Shown here: one piece after another, positions 8,486 to 17,547 of the stretch | Position numbering within the stretch: position 1 is the stretch's first letter | How the letters are laid out: the number at the start of each line of letters is the position of its first letter | Source: Massilia sp. Leaf139 | Lineage (GTDB): Bacteria > Pseudomonadota > Gammaproteobacteria > Burkholderiales > Burkholderiaceae_D | Direction of reading: 5' to 3' | Length of the DNA stretch: 64,000 bases | Assembly (NCBI RefSeq): GCF_001424165.1 | Contig: NZ_LMOJ01000025.1 | Coordinates: forward strand, 141,012-205,011 | Notes under the pieces: model-generated | What the model saw: the letters and a program-made list of their open reading frames with translations, nothing else | What the model was told of the DNA's origin: nothing | Database searches by the model: none | Program-made: the position numbers and the translations under genes

Positions 8486-10138
8486 ATGTCAAACAATCAG
8501 ATTCAACTGCCTGGAATGATTACTCCGGCCGGTTCCATGCAGGAGGGGGAGACGGCGGTCTCGGCCACCTTCGCACAGACCACGCAACCGGCACGCCCAG
8601 CCGCCGTGCGCCGTGTGTTCGGCGCAGCCACGCCGCAACCCGAACTCAGCGGAAGCGGATTTACGTACCGCCATGACTGGGGCAGCCGGCGCGGCCAGTG
8701 GGTGCTGCGGCTGGACTGGCCCGATGTCGGCCCGCGTTCGCAGGTGTTCGTGTCGGTCGGCGAAGGCGTCGCAGGCGGGACGGACGCCGGCAAGTTCATC
8801 GGCGCGGCGCGCTACACCGTGCACAACGTGGCGCCGCGCGCCGGCGGCGTCGATATCTGGGTCAACATCGAGTGGGAAGCGGACATTCCGCTCTATGCCG
8901 ACTACCTGGTGGTGAACCCGGGCGACGTGGGCGGGCGGACGGTGCAGATCACCGTGCAGCGCCACGGCACCGTGGCCCTGAGCGACGCCGATGCGGATCG
9001 GATCCTGGCCGACATGGGCACCATCCTGCAAAGCGACGATTCCCCCGCCGACGTCGCCACTCCAGTTCAGTTCGTACGCAACGGGCCGGTGCAGGTGCTG
9101 CCGCCAAACGTGCCGGCGACGATCCAGACCGAGGCCGACCTGCTGGCGCTGCTCAATGCCGGTTCCGGTGTCAAGATCGTCGAGGCCATCCGCTGGTGCG
9201 GCGGCCCCGGCGGCTCGATCATCGGCTGCGCTCCGCTCGGCAGCCCGACGGTCAACCTCGCCGCCGTGCGTTTTACCGCCAACCAGGAAGGATTGATCTG
9301 GGTGCACGAGTATGGCCACAATGCCGGCCTCGGGCACCGCACCGACGACCCCCGCGCCGTCATGTATCCGAGCGTCGGCGTTGACCATAACGTGGTCAAC
9401 GAGGCCGAGTCGGCCAGCTTTCTGACCGGCCCGGTGGCTGCCCGCGGCGCGCCCATGGCCTCGAGCTGCTCGCTGGGCGCGGCGATCCAGCCGCCGCAGG
9501 ATGTGCGCGCTTTCGTCTCCCAGCACTGGATCCAGGGCATTCCCTACCAGGCCGCTTCGCAATACACGGAGGAGGACGCCAAACTGCTGCTGGAGTGGCT
9601 GGTCGACGAGCCGGAAAAGCACGAGGAATTTCTGCCGGAGATCGTGACCACGCTCGGCTTCATCGGCAGCGAGATTGCCGCGCAGCCGCTGATCGACTTC
9701 GTGCAGCAGCCACGCGCCAGCCGCGCGACCTTCAATGCGAAGAACGCGGCGCTGATCCACTTGGGCGACCTGATCAACAAGTCGGGCAGCCAGGCCGCCC
9801 TCGACTTCATCACCAGGGTCGCCACCGACCGCGAGATGGCGAAGCAGCTGGCGGTGCACCGTTCCGCCATCGCGGCGGCCGAAGCGGCGGTGGCCGGTAT
9901 CGACGCGCGCAATCTCGAGTCGCTGGCGGCCGAACTGGCCGTCTCGGCGACCTTCGGTCTGGCGCTGGCGGGCAAGGCCGAGTCGGAGGGGACGCTGATG
10001 GGTTTGATGAAGAATGCGACCGCCTTCCCCGCCGTGAAGGTGGCGGCGATGGAGGCGGCCGTGCTGTCGCAGAAGATGCGCAGCCAGGGGCAGGAAACGT
10101 ATTACAGTGCGAAGTGCGAAGGCGGGCAGCAGCAGTAA
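8486..10138 (+). CDS. Metzincin-like zinc protein with a C-terminal helical repeat region
   Basis: A 550-residue protein of unknown role. The zinc motif HEYGHNAGLGH (residues 274-284, pattern HExxHxxGxxH) is followed by a probable Met-turn VMYPS (Met 293), so the fold is expected to be a metzincin close to matrixins. The first 270 residues are beta-rich. After residue 355 the sequence becomes alpha-helical with HEAT-like pairs (EEDAKLLLEWLVDEPEKHEE, AALIHLGDLINKSGSQAALD). No signal peptide, lipobox or membrane segment is visible. I chose the second ATG because AAAGGA lies about 7 bases before it, while the ATG at 8480 directly abuts that site. I do not recognise the overall architecture; substrate and location are unknown. 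Confidence 0.75.
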   Translation: MSNNQIQLPGMITPAGSMQEGETAVSATFAQTTQPARPAAVRRVFGAATPQPELSGSGFTYRHDWGSRRGQWVLRLDWPDVGPRSQVFVSVGEGVAGGTDAGKFIGAARYTVHNVAPRAGGVDIWVNIEWEADIPLYADYLVVNPGDVGGRTVQITVQRHGTVALSDADADRILADMGTILQSDDSPADVATPVQFVRNGPVQVLPPNVPATIQTEADLLALLNAGSGVKIVEAIRWCGGPGGSIIGCAPLGSPTVNLAAVRFTANQEGLIWVHEYGHNAGLGHRTDDPRAVMYPSVGVDHNVVNEAESASFLTGPVAARGAPMASSCSLGAAIQPPQDVRAFVSQHWIQGIPYQAASQYTEEDAKLLLEWLVDEPEKHEEFLPEIVTTLGFIGSEIAAQPLIDFVQQPRASRATFNAKNAALIHLGDLINKSGSQAALDFITRVATDREMAKQLAVHRSAIAAAEAAVAGIDARNLESLAAELAVSATFGLALAGKAESEGTLMGLMKNATAFPAVKVAAMEAAVLSQKMRSQGQETYYSAKCEGGQQQ

Positions 10139-10176
10139 GCAGCGAATGTGTCCGGATTGACGTGCAGTGCAGGTAA

Positions 10177-10213
10177 GGGGCGAGTCCTTCTAGCGAAGGA
10201 CTCGCCCCGTTTT
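10177..10213. terminator. Strong bidirectional terminator hairpin
   Basis: The 14-base perfect stem GGGGCGAGTCCTTC / GAAGGACTCGCCCC has a four-base loop and is followed by GTTTTC on the plus strand. It lies between the convergent metzincin-like gene and the small basic protein gene and can end transcripts from the plus strand. Confidence 0.8.
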
Positions 10214-10413
10214 CAATCGTCTTCGGGAACCAGCGGCAGCTTTTTCAGCAGCCGCTTGCTTGCCTGCCGCTCGTTGGAGAGCGGCTTGGCGTGCGCCCCC
10301 GCCGATCGCGCCTTGGCCAGGGCCGCGATCGGATTACGCGGCTTGCCCGGTTGCTGGGCCGGTTGGGCGCGCAGCATCATTTTCTGCCGCGTCGCGAGTG
10401 CCTTGTTCGCCAT
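10213..10413 (-). CDS. Small basic hypothetical protein
   Basis: A 66-residue protein rich in Lys, Arg, Ala and Gln, with an acidic end (PEDD) and no membrane segment. I do not recognise a domain. It is supported as a real gene by a strong ribosome binding site (AAGGAG, about 6 bases before the ATG). It lies 23 bases downstream of hslU on the same strand, and the terminator hairpin begins right after its stop codon. It may be cotranscribed with hslVU; the function is unknown. Confidence 0.55.
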   Translation of the reverse strand: MANKALATRQKMMLRAQPAQQPGKPRNPIAALAKARSAGAHAKPLSNERQASKRLLKKLPLVPEDD

Positions 10414-10436
10414 CGCTTTCTCCTTGACTGACTGCC

Positions 10437-11774
<1,338 letters not shown>

Positions 11775-11789
11775 GGGTATGCGCGCCGG

Positions 11790-12326
11790 TCAGTCCAGCG
11801 TTTCGATGATGTGGGACAGATTGGTGTAGATGCACAGCTCGCCGGCGATGGTCAGCGCTTTTTTCACGACCTCGGCTGGCGGCAGATCCGTGTTTTCCTG
11901 CAGCGCCTTGGCCGCCGACTGGGCATAAATGCCGCCGGAACCGATGGCACCGATGGCGTCCTCGGGCTCGAGCACGTCGCCGTTGCCGGTGATGATCAGC
12001 GTGACTTCCTTGTCGGCCACCAGCAGCATCGCCTCGAGCTTGCTCAGCATGCGATCGGTGCGCCAGTCCTTGGCCAGCTCGACGGACGAGCGCAGCAGGT
12101 TACCCTGGTGCTTTTCCAGCTTCGCTTCGAAACGGTCGAGCAAGGTGAACGCGTCGGCGGTAGCGCCGGCAAAGCCGCACAGCACCTTCCCCTGATAGAG
12201 TTTGCGCACCTTGCGCGCCGAGCCCTTCATGACGACGTTGCCCAGCGTGACCTGGCCATCGCCGCCCAATGCGACCTTCTCGCCGCGCCGCACGCTCACA
12301 ATGGTGGTACCGTGAAATTGTTCCAT
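11790..12326 (-). CDS. hslV: ATP-dependent protease peptidase subunit HslV (ClpQ)
   Basis: A 178-residue proteasome-like peptidase forming a double hexamer with HslU. The catalytic N-terminal threonine is expected at residue 7, in MEQFHG-TTIVSVRRG, so a six-residue propeptide must be removed first. Other family features are GGDGQVTLGN, the GFAGATADAFTLLDRFEAKL helix and GSGGIYAQSAAKAL. I chose this ATG rather than upstream in-frame codons because GAGG lies 6 bases before it and because of the propeptide fit. A candidate heat-shock promoter lies about 30-57 bases upstream. Confidence 0.97.
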   Translation of the reverse strand: MEQFHGTTIVSVRRGEKVALGGDGQVTLGNVVMKGSARKVRKLYQGKVLCGFAGATADAFTLLDRFEAKLEKHQGNLLRSSVELAKDWRTDRMLSKLEAMLLVADKEVTLIITGNGDVLEPEDAIGAIGSGGIYAQSAAKALQENTDLPPAEVVKKALTIAGELCIYTNLSHIIETLD

Positions 12327-12356
12327 ATCTGCCTCATGATTAACTAGCCCACCGCA

Positions 12357-12383
12357 CTTGGGGGTGTTGCATAAAATTGCAAG
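12357..12383 (-). promoter_or_regulatory. Candidate sigma-32 (heat-shock) promoter of hslVU
   Basis: Read on the minus strand, CTTGCAA (12383-12377) is followed after 12 bases by CCCCCAAG (12364-12357). This resembles the RpoH consensus CTTGAAA then CCCCATnT with 11-17 bases between. The spacing to the hslV ATG (about 30 bases) fits a short leader. hslVU is a classical sigma-32 operon in enterobacteria; use of it here is inferred. Confidence 0.45.
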
Positions 12384-12458
12384 ACAGATCACCGGCCAAC
12401 GCGGCAATAGTTAAGACACTCTTAATGTTTACAGAAGTAGGTAAGACGGCCTTAATTC

Positions 12459-13757
12459 TTAATACTTGTGGGCATACAGGCGCGCGCAGTCGCTGTAGTT
12501 CAGCAGGCGCAGCAGGGCCGCCACCAGGTGGTTCAGCTCGCGCAGTTCGATCCGGCGTTCATCTATAGCAAGCCGGCGCAGGCTCCCATGCAGCTCGCCC
12601 GCCGCGCCGAAACCGATGCGCACCAGACGTGCGCAGTCGAGCACGACCGGGCCGGCCGGATCGAGCGCCGCATAGGCCTCGAGCGCCGCCAGTAAGGCGT
12701 GGGTGTCGCCGTCGACGATGGCCGGCAGCATGAAGCGCTGTTCCGCCGCCGGGCTGGCGCTGCTGCTGGCGCTACGGCTGCCTTTAGGCAGCGGTTCGAA
12801 CGAGGGTGGCGACACTTCGAAGGTGACGCAGTAATCCATCGCCGTTTCTTCGAAATCCTTTTCGCGCTCCAGCAACTGCAGCAGTTCGAGCAGCAGCAGC
12901 CAGGGCGATTCTCCACTACTGCGCTCGCCGATGGCCAGCATCGGCCGCAGCACGGCCAATAAAGCGTCGGCGTCGGCCAGCACGATCTCGCGCCCGGCCG
13001 TACGTAACCCCTGTAGCGCGCCTAGCACGGCGCCGCAACCTTCGCGGGTGGCGCCGGTCACGCCGCCGAAGTCGATGCGTACCGGAGAACCACCGCTGGC
13101 GAGCAGGGCTTGCAGGCGCAGGCCGGCATCGGCGTCGAGAATGCCATTGAAACGGACGGCCGGCGCGATCCCGGCGAGATCCTGCGCCGGGGCGGCGCGC
13201 GGCAAGCGGTCGATGAAGGCGGGCGGCGAAGTTTCGAAATGACTGGCGTAATCGATCGCGATATCGTCGAACTCGGCTTCGCGCCCCGCGGCCTGGTACA
13301 GGTCGAACAGCATCCACCAGGGCTGGCGCTCGGTACGGCCGAGATCGCGCAGGCTGTCGCGCAGCATTTGTTCGGCAACGGCTCCCTGGCCGTTGGCGTA
13401 CAAGATGGCGCTTTCCTCGACGACAGGGGCACTGGCCGGCGCCGCGGCGGCATCGGGCTGGTCGGCCTGGACGAGGAGTTCGATGTCGAGTTCGGTGTCG
13501 CCGCCGTCGTTGAGGGTTGTTGCCGCCGCCGCGGGCGCGCGCCGCGTGCTGCCCCAGCGCGCCTCGGCGTCATCGAAGAAGTCGGTCGTCATCGCCAGTT
13601 CGATGGCGTCGATCTTGGCGGCGGTGGCGCGCGCGATTTCGCGCTGGCGTTCGCGGTCGGCGTCCTGCGCCAGACGCGCACCCTCGTCGGCGCGTGGAGG
13701 CGCCACCGGCGCCGCGGCCGGTTCGGGTTTCTTCTTTAGGAAGGAAAATATACCCAC
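12459..13757 (-). CDS. Protein with duplicated helical/STAS-like module, function unknown
   Basis: A 432-residue, probably cytoplasmic protein with a basic N-terminus (IFSFLKKK) and an Ala/Pro linker. Two similar modules follow. Each has a helical part with the shared motif DYx3FExSPPxF (DYASHFETSPPAF near residue 170, DYCVTFEVSPPSF near 305) and then an alternating beta-alpha part resembling a STAS domain (VRIDFGGVTGATREGCGAVLGAL; VVLDCARLVRIGFGAAGELHG). The C-terminus ends in LREL-NHLVAALLRLL, again STAS-like. STAS domains usually act in protein-protein regulation, but no partner gene is visible. It lies upstream of hslV on the same strand with a 132-base gap, and downstream of dksA after a terminator. 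Confidence 0.75.
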   Translation of the reverse strand: MGIFSFLKKKPEPAAAPVAPPRADEGARLAQDADRERQREIARATAAKIDAIELAMTTDFFDDAEARWGSTRRAPAAAATTLNDGGDTELDIELLVQADQPDAAAAPASAPVVEESAILYANGQGAVAEQMLRDSLRDLGRTERQPWWMLFDLYQAAGREAEFDDIAIDYASHFETSPPAFIDRLPRAAPAQDLAGIAPAVRFNGILDADAGLRLQALLASGGSPVRIDFGGVTGATREGCGAVLGALQGLRTAGREIVLADADALLAVLRPMLAIGERSSGESPWLLLLELLQLLEREKDFEETAMDYCVTFEVSPPSFEPLPKGSRSASSSASPAAEQRFMLPAIVDGDTHALLAALEAYAALDPAGPVVLDCARLVRIGFGAAGELHGSLRRLAIDERRIELRELNHLVAALLRLLNYSDCARLYAHKY

Positions 13758-13942
13758 GTCATCCTGTCGATCATGCGGCGCAGCGGCGTTCGCAAGCGCT
13801 CATCCATGACGGTAGCATGGACGCGCGCGCGGCGCCCTGCGCACACGTGCGCCCACGCAAAGCCTGTGCGGGCCGATGCTAGTGTATCCCATGGGAAAGT
13901 TTTTGGCCGCACGAAGGGCGGCGAACAGGGCGCAGAAAAGAG

Positions 13943-13971
13943 AAAAGCATGCGGCGAACGCATGCTTTTTT
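13943..13971 (-). terminator. Intrinsic terminator downstream of dksA
   Basis: The stem AAAGCATGCG / CGCATGCTTT with a five-base loop has A/T-rich flanks on both sides. Read on the minus strand it ends in TTTTCTC, suiting termination of dksA, which stops 22 bases before it. Confidence 0.75.
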
Positions 13972-13992
13972 GGGTGAGGCGTGATCGAAGGA

Positions 13993-14442
13993 TCAGTCGC
14001 CGTAGAGCTTTTGCTTCAGTTCGCGGCGCTGCTGGGCTTCCAGCGACAGCGTAGCGGTCGGGCGCGCGATCAAGCGCGGAATGCCGATCGGTTCGCCGGT
14101 TTCTTCGCACCAGCCGTAGTCGCCGCCGTCGATGGCGGCCAGCGATTGCTGCACCTTCTTGAGCAGCTTGCGCTCGCGGTCGCGGGTGCGCAGCTCGAGG
14201 GCGTGTTCTTCCTCGATGGTGGCGCGGTCGGCCGGATCGGGAACCAGCACGGTCTCGCGCAGGTGCTCGGTAGTCTCGCCGGCGTTTTTCAGCAGCTCTT
14301 TCTCGAGCTGCTGCAGGCGATCCTTGAAGAACGCGAGCTGGGCCGGGTTCATGTAGTCCTCTTCGCCCATCGCCCGAATTTCTTCTTCCGTCAAGAGTCG
14401 GTCTTCGGCCTGAGCGGCATTCGGTTTCGTTGTTTTAGTCAT
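13993..14442 (-). CDS. dksA: RNA polymerase-binding regulator DksA, single-cysteine type
   Basis: A DksA/TraR-family factor that enters the RNA polymerase secondary channel and, with ppGpp, adjusts stable-RNA and amino-acid promoters. The coiled-coil region with acidic tip is present (FFKDRLQQLEKELLKNAGE, VPDPADRATIEEEHALELRTRDRE). In the zinc-finger region only the first of the four cysteines remains (YGWCEETGEP); the other three are Thr, Ser and Ala (ARPTATLSLEA). The start chosen gives 149 residues (E. coli has 151) and has AAGG 11 bases upstream; ATG 14478, 12 codons earlier, is a weaker alternative with no clear ribosome site. It lies downstream of the COG0523 gene. Confidence 0.95.
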   Translation of the reverse strand: MTKTTKPNAAQAEDRLLTEEEIRAMGEEDYMNPAQLAFFKDRLQQLEKELLKNAGETTEHLRETVLVPDPADRATIEEEHALELRTRDRERKLLKKVQQSLAAIDGGDYGWCEETGEPIGIPRLIARPTATLSLEAQQRRELKQKLYGD

Positions 14443-14564
14443 GACTTCACTTACCTTCGATACGACAGAGGTTTTCATTTTATCAGCTAGCTCAGCCGTA
14501 GCACCCGAACTCAAGGGTGCGCGCCCTTGCTGCTGCCATGACGGCCCGTACGATCCGCCGTCTA

Positions 14565-14583
14565 CGCTGTCCGGGGGACAGCG
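14565..14583. promoter_or_regulatory. Perfect 8-bp hairpin in the dksA leader
   Basis: CGCTGTCC-GGG-GGACAGCG forms a strong stem between the COG0523 stop and the dksA start. No T-run follows on the minus strand, so it may be an attenuator, a processing signal or a weak mRNA end for the upstream gene. Confidence 0.45.
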
Positions 14584-14648
14584 GTCACTCGACGATACCC
14601 TTCACAACCTTGACGCGGAGGCAATGGGTACCGCTAAACCGGGATAGT

Positions 14649-15713
14649 TTATACCAAACATTGTTCCAATCCGCGGATAAATACGTCTTTTGGTAAATTT
14701 TTACCAATAAACACCATTTTGCTGCCGCGGGGCTCATCAAGCCCCCACTTTGCGCCCAGGTCGCTGCCCATGATTTGATGCACGCCTTGGAACACGACCT
14801 TGCGTTCCGCCCCCTGCATCGACAGCACGCCCTTGTAACGCAGCATGTTCGGCCCGAAGACTTGCACCATGCTGCCCAGGAATTGATCGAGCCGCTCCGG
14901 ATCGAAAGCACGCTCGGACTTGAAGACGAAGGCGGCGATGTCGTCGCTGTGGTGGGCGTGATGGTGGTCGTGCGCGCAGGCCTCGGTATGCACGTGGCCG
15001 TGCTCGTCGCAATGCGCATGATCGTGATCGTGATCGTCATCGTGAGCATGTTCCTCGGCCTGCAGGAAATCCGGATCGAGTTCGAGCTTGTCGTTCAAAT
15101 TGAAGCCGCGCAGGTCGAGCACCTCGGCGATCGGCGCGCGGCCGAAGTCGGAGGTCGAGATCGGCGCGCGTGGATTAATCCGTGTCAAACGCATTTTGAG
15201 TGTTTCCAGGGCGTCGCCATCGATCAAGTCCAGCTTCGAGAGCAGGATCTTGTCGGCAAAACCGACTTGGCGCTGGGCTTCCTCGTGGCGGTCGAGCTGA
15301 TCCATCGCATGGCGCGCGTCGACCACGGTCACCACGGCATCCAGCATGTAGTTGGCGCCGACTTCCTCGTCGACAAAGAAGGTTTGCGCCACCGGGCCCG
15401 GATTGGCCAGACCCGTCGTTTCGATCACGACGCGGTCGAACGCGATGTCTCCCGCCTCGCGCTTTTGCGCCAGTTTCGTCAGGGCCACGACCAGGTCGCC
15501 GCGGATGGTGCAGCAGATGCAGCCATTGTTCATCTCGACGATCTGCTCGCCGCTGTCCTGCACCAGGATTTCGTTGTCGATATTTTCTTCGCCGAATTCG
15601 TTCTCGATGACGGCAATGCGCAGGCCGTGTTCCTCGCGCAGGATGCGGTTGAGGAGGGTGGTCTTGCCGGCGCCGAGGAAGCCGGTGAGGATGGTGGTCG
15701 GGATCGGTGACAT
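14649..15713 (-). CDS. COG0523 (CobW/ZNG-type) G3E-family metal GTPase
   Basis: A 354-residue GTPase of the family that moves or inserts metal ions, most often zinc. The P-loop GFLGAGKTT is at residues 11-19 and the metal-binding CxCC is Cys65, Cys67 and Cys68 (GCICC). The Walker B-type region is IETTGLANPGPV and the base-recognition motif is SKLDL. A His/Asp-rich loop of about 40 residues (around 223-262) holds roughly 18 His plus two Cys. The CobW C-terminal domain follows (FVFKSERAFDPERLDQFL). The start is the ATG just before the P-loop strand; a longer in-frame extension adds 29 unlikely residues. The neighbour is the zinc-site-depleted dksA, a pairing with known parallels in zinc homeostasis. 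Confidence 0.9.
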   Translation of the reverse strand: MSPIPTTILTGFLGAGKTTLLNRILREEHGLRIAVIENEFGEENIDNEILVQDSGEQIVEMNNGCICCTIRGDLVVALTKLAQKREAGDIAFDRVVIETTGLANPGPVAQTFFVDEEVGANYMLDAVVTVVDARHAMDQLDRHEEAQRQVGFADKILLSKLDLIDGDALETLKMRLTRINPRAPISTSDFGRAPIAEVLDLRGFNLNDKLELDPDFLQAEEHAHDDDHDHDHAHCDEHGHVHTEACAHDHHHAHHSDDIAAFVFKSERAFDPERLDQFLGSMVQVFGPNMLRYKGVLSMQGAERKVVFQGVHQIMGSDLGAKWGLDEPRGSKMVFIGKNLPKDVFIRGLEQCLV

Positions 15714-15832
15714 GGTTGCTCGCGGTTCGGGCCGGCTACTAGCGGCGTGGGGAAGCCGAAGATTATGCCGTAATTTGCAATCTGCCACCATCAACCGCAC
15801 TGGCCTTTGCGCCAGCTCAGGCGAACCTTTGT

Positions 15833-16762
15833 CTACTTCGCTTTCGCTCGCGGATGCGCTCGGTCATACACGGCGGCAAGATGCTGGAAGTCGAGCGCGG
15901 TGTACACCTGGGTCGAAGTGATGCTGGCGTGGCCCAGTAATTCCTGCACGGCGCGCAGGTCGCCGGAGGATTGCAGCAGGTGGGAAGCGAACGAATGGCG
16001 CAGCACGTGCGGGTGCACGTGTAATGGCGAGCCGGCTTGCAGCGCATAGGTTTTCAGGCGCTGCTGCACCACGCGCGGACTGATGCGGGTGCCGCGGTTC
16101 GACAGGAACAGGGCGGGGCTGCCGTCCTGCGCAGATGGACGCACGGCGAGCCAGGCGGCAAGCGCTTCCCGCGCCGGGCCGCCAACCGGCACCCGGCGCA
16201 TTTTATTGCCCTTGCCGGTGACTACGACCTCATTCTCGGCCGCGTCGAACCAGCCGAGCGAGGCGCTGCCCTCGGCATTGGTGTAGGTCAGATCGAGTCC
16301 CGCCAGTTCCGACACCCGCAGCCCGCTCGAATACAGCAGTTCGAACATGGCGCGGTTGCACAGCTCGGCCGGTTCCGGATGGCCGTGGCGGTTCGCTTCC
16401 AGCAGCTGCACGGCGGCATCGACCGCGAGCGCCTTCGGTAGGGTTTTCGGGCGGCGCGGGGCGCGCACGCCCTCGACCGGGTTGGCGGGCAGCGTCATCT
16501 GGCGCGCCAGCCAACCATAAAAACCGCGCCAGCCGGACAGCTTGCGGGCGATCGAGCGCGCTTCCTGGCCGCCGGCGTGCAGGCGCGCAGCGAAGCGGCG
16601 CATGTCGGCATGGGTCAATGTCGGCCAGTCGTCGTGCCCGGCCAGCTCGCGCAGTTCGGCCAGATCGCGCTGGTAGGCGGCGATCGTGTGCTCGGACAAC
16701 TGGCGCTGGGTGGCTAGTTCGCGCAGGTAGCGCCCGGCCCAGTCTTCGCGCCCGGCGTCCAT
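15833..16762 (-). CDS. xerC: Tyrosine recombinase XerC
   Basis: A 309-residue site-specific recombinase that resolves chromosome dimers at dif together with XerD. The N-terminal SAM-like core-binding domain (residues 1-95, LSEHTIAAYQRDL) is followed by the catalytic domain with Arg149 (SSGLRVSEL), Lys184 (GKGNKMRRVP), His252 and Arg255 (HVLRHSFASH), His278 (ELLGHAS) and the nucleophile Tyr287 (QVYTALD). All active-site residues are intact. GAGGAG lies 7 bases before the ATG. It follows the DUF484 gene by 11 bases, the arrangement usual for proteobacterial xerC. Confidence 0.95.
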   Translation of the reverse strand: MDAGREDWAGRYLRELATQRQLSEHTIAAYQRDLAELRELAGHDDWPTLTHADMRRFAARLHAGGQEARSIARKLSGWRGFYGWLARQMTLPANPVEGVRAPRRPKTLPKALAVDAAVQLLEANRHGHPEPAELCNRAMFELLYSSGLRVSELAGLDLTYTNAEGSASLGWFDAAENEVVVTGKGNKMRRVPVGGPAREALAAWLAVRPSAQDGSPALFLSNRGTRISPRVVQQRLKTYALQAGSPLHVHPHVLRHSFASHLLQSSGDLRAVQELLGHASITSTQVYTALDFQHLAAVYDRAHPRAKAK

Positions 16763-16773
16763 TTACTTTCTCC

Positions 16774-17436
16774 TCAGGCGCGCAGCGGCGCCAGGGCGGC
16801 GCTGGCGGACTGGCCCAGCTGCACCAGGAAATCAGTGGCCATCATCGGGCTGAAGCGTGCGACATCGGGCGAGCCCATGACGAGCAGGCCGAAGGTGGCG
16901 CCCTCGCTGGTAAGCGGCAGCAGCACGGTCGAGCGCACATTGTCGGCGTCGTCGAGCCAGCGCACGGCCTCGAAATCCTTGTTCGGGCCGCAATACGGTG
17001 CGCGCAGGCTGGAGGCGAACAGGCGCGCATCCTCGGCGACGTTGTTCGCAAACCAGCTATCAGCGTGTTCCGCGCCCACATTCCACAGGCGCAGCGTGGC
17101 CTGCGGCACGCCGAAATGGGTGATCAAGCCGTCGACCAGATCGCGCGCCATGGCCGCGCCGCCGGCGGACTTCAGCAGCGCCAGGTGCCAGGCATGGAAA
17201 CGGTTCAGGATGACGGTGTTGTCGGCGGCCGTGCGCATCAGCTCGGCCAGGCGCAGCTCGAGCGCGTTGTACTTGGCGCGCATGACTTCCATCTGGCGCT
17301 CCTGCAGCGACACGGCTTTTCCGGTCAGCGGGCTCGAAAGTTTGACTTCGCCCAGCAGGCCGGCATGTTCTTCGAAAAAGCGCGGGTGGTCGGCCAGGTA
17401 TTGGGCGACGGCGGCGGAGTCCAGGGTGACGGTCAT
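16774..17436 (-). CDS. DUF484 family protein
   Basis: A 220-residue cytoplasmic protein of the DUF484 family, which has a GAF-like fold and is almost always found directly upstream of xerC. Signature features are VAQYLADHPRFFEEHAGLL at the N-terminus, the helical LQERQMEVMRAKY region and the late SEGATFGLLVMGSPDVARFSPMMATDFL. The biochemical role is unknown. It is upstream of xerC by 11 bases on the same strand and probably cotranscribed. Confidence 0.92.
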   Translation of the reverse strand: MTVTLDSAAVAQYLADHPRFFEEHAGLLGEVKLSSPLTGKAVSLQERQMEVMRAKYNALELRLAELMRTAADNTVILNRFHAWHLALLKSAGGAAMARDLVDGLITHFGVPQATLRLWNVGAEHADSWFANNVAEDARLFASSLRAPYCGPNKDFEAVRWLDDADNVRSTVLLPLTSEGATFGLLVMGSPDVARFSPMMATDFLVQLGQSASAALAPLRA

Positions 17437-17496
17437 CGGTAATCTTGCAAGAAATAAGGTGTGCGCAATTCTACCGCAGTGGGACAGGGCGATAGA

Positions 17497-17524
17497 ACCA
17501 AAAAGGGCGCCCGCAGGCGCCCTC
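17497..17524 (-). terminator. Intrinsic terminator of the first porin gene
   Basis: GGGCGCC-CGCAG-GGCGCCC lies just past the porin stop. Read on the minus strand it is followed by TTTTTGG, the T-run expected of a factor-independent terminator. Confidence 0.85.
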
Positions 17525-17547
17525 TTGGCTGGATGACCGCAGTGCGA

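Noticed and set aside
13736..14110. A 124-codon minus-strand frame between dksA and the duplicated-module gene
   Set aside because: It overlaps the 3' part of dksA in another frame and runs through the dksA terminator.
15000..15060. Short GATCGTGATCGTGATCGTCATCGTG-like repeat as a CRISPR or regulatory repeat
   Set aside because: It is His/Asp codon repetition encoding the metal-binding loop of the COG0523 protein.
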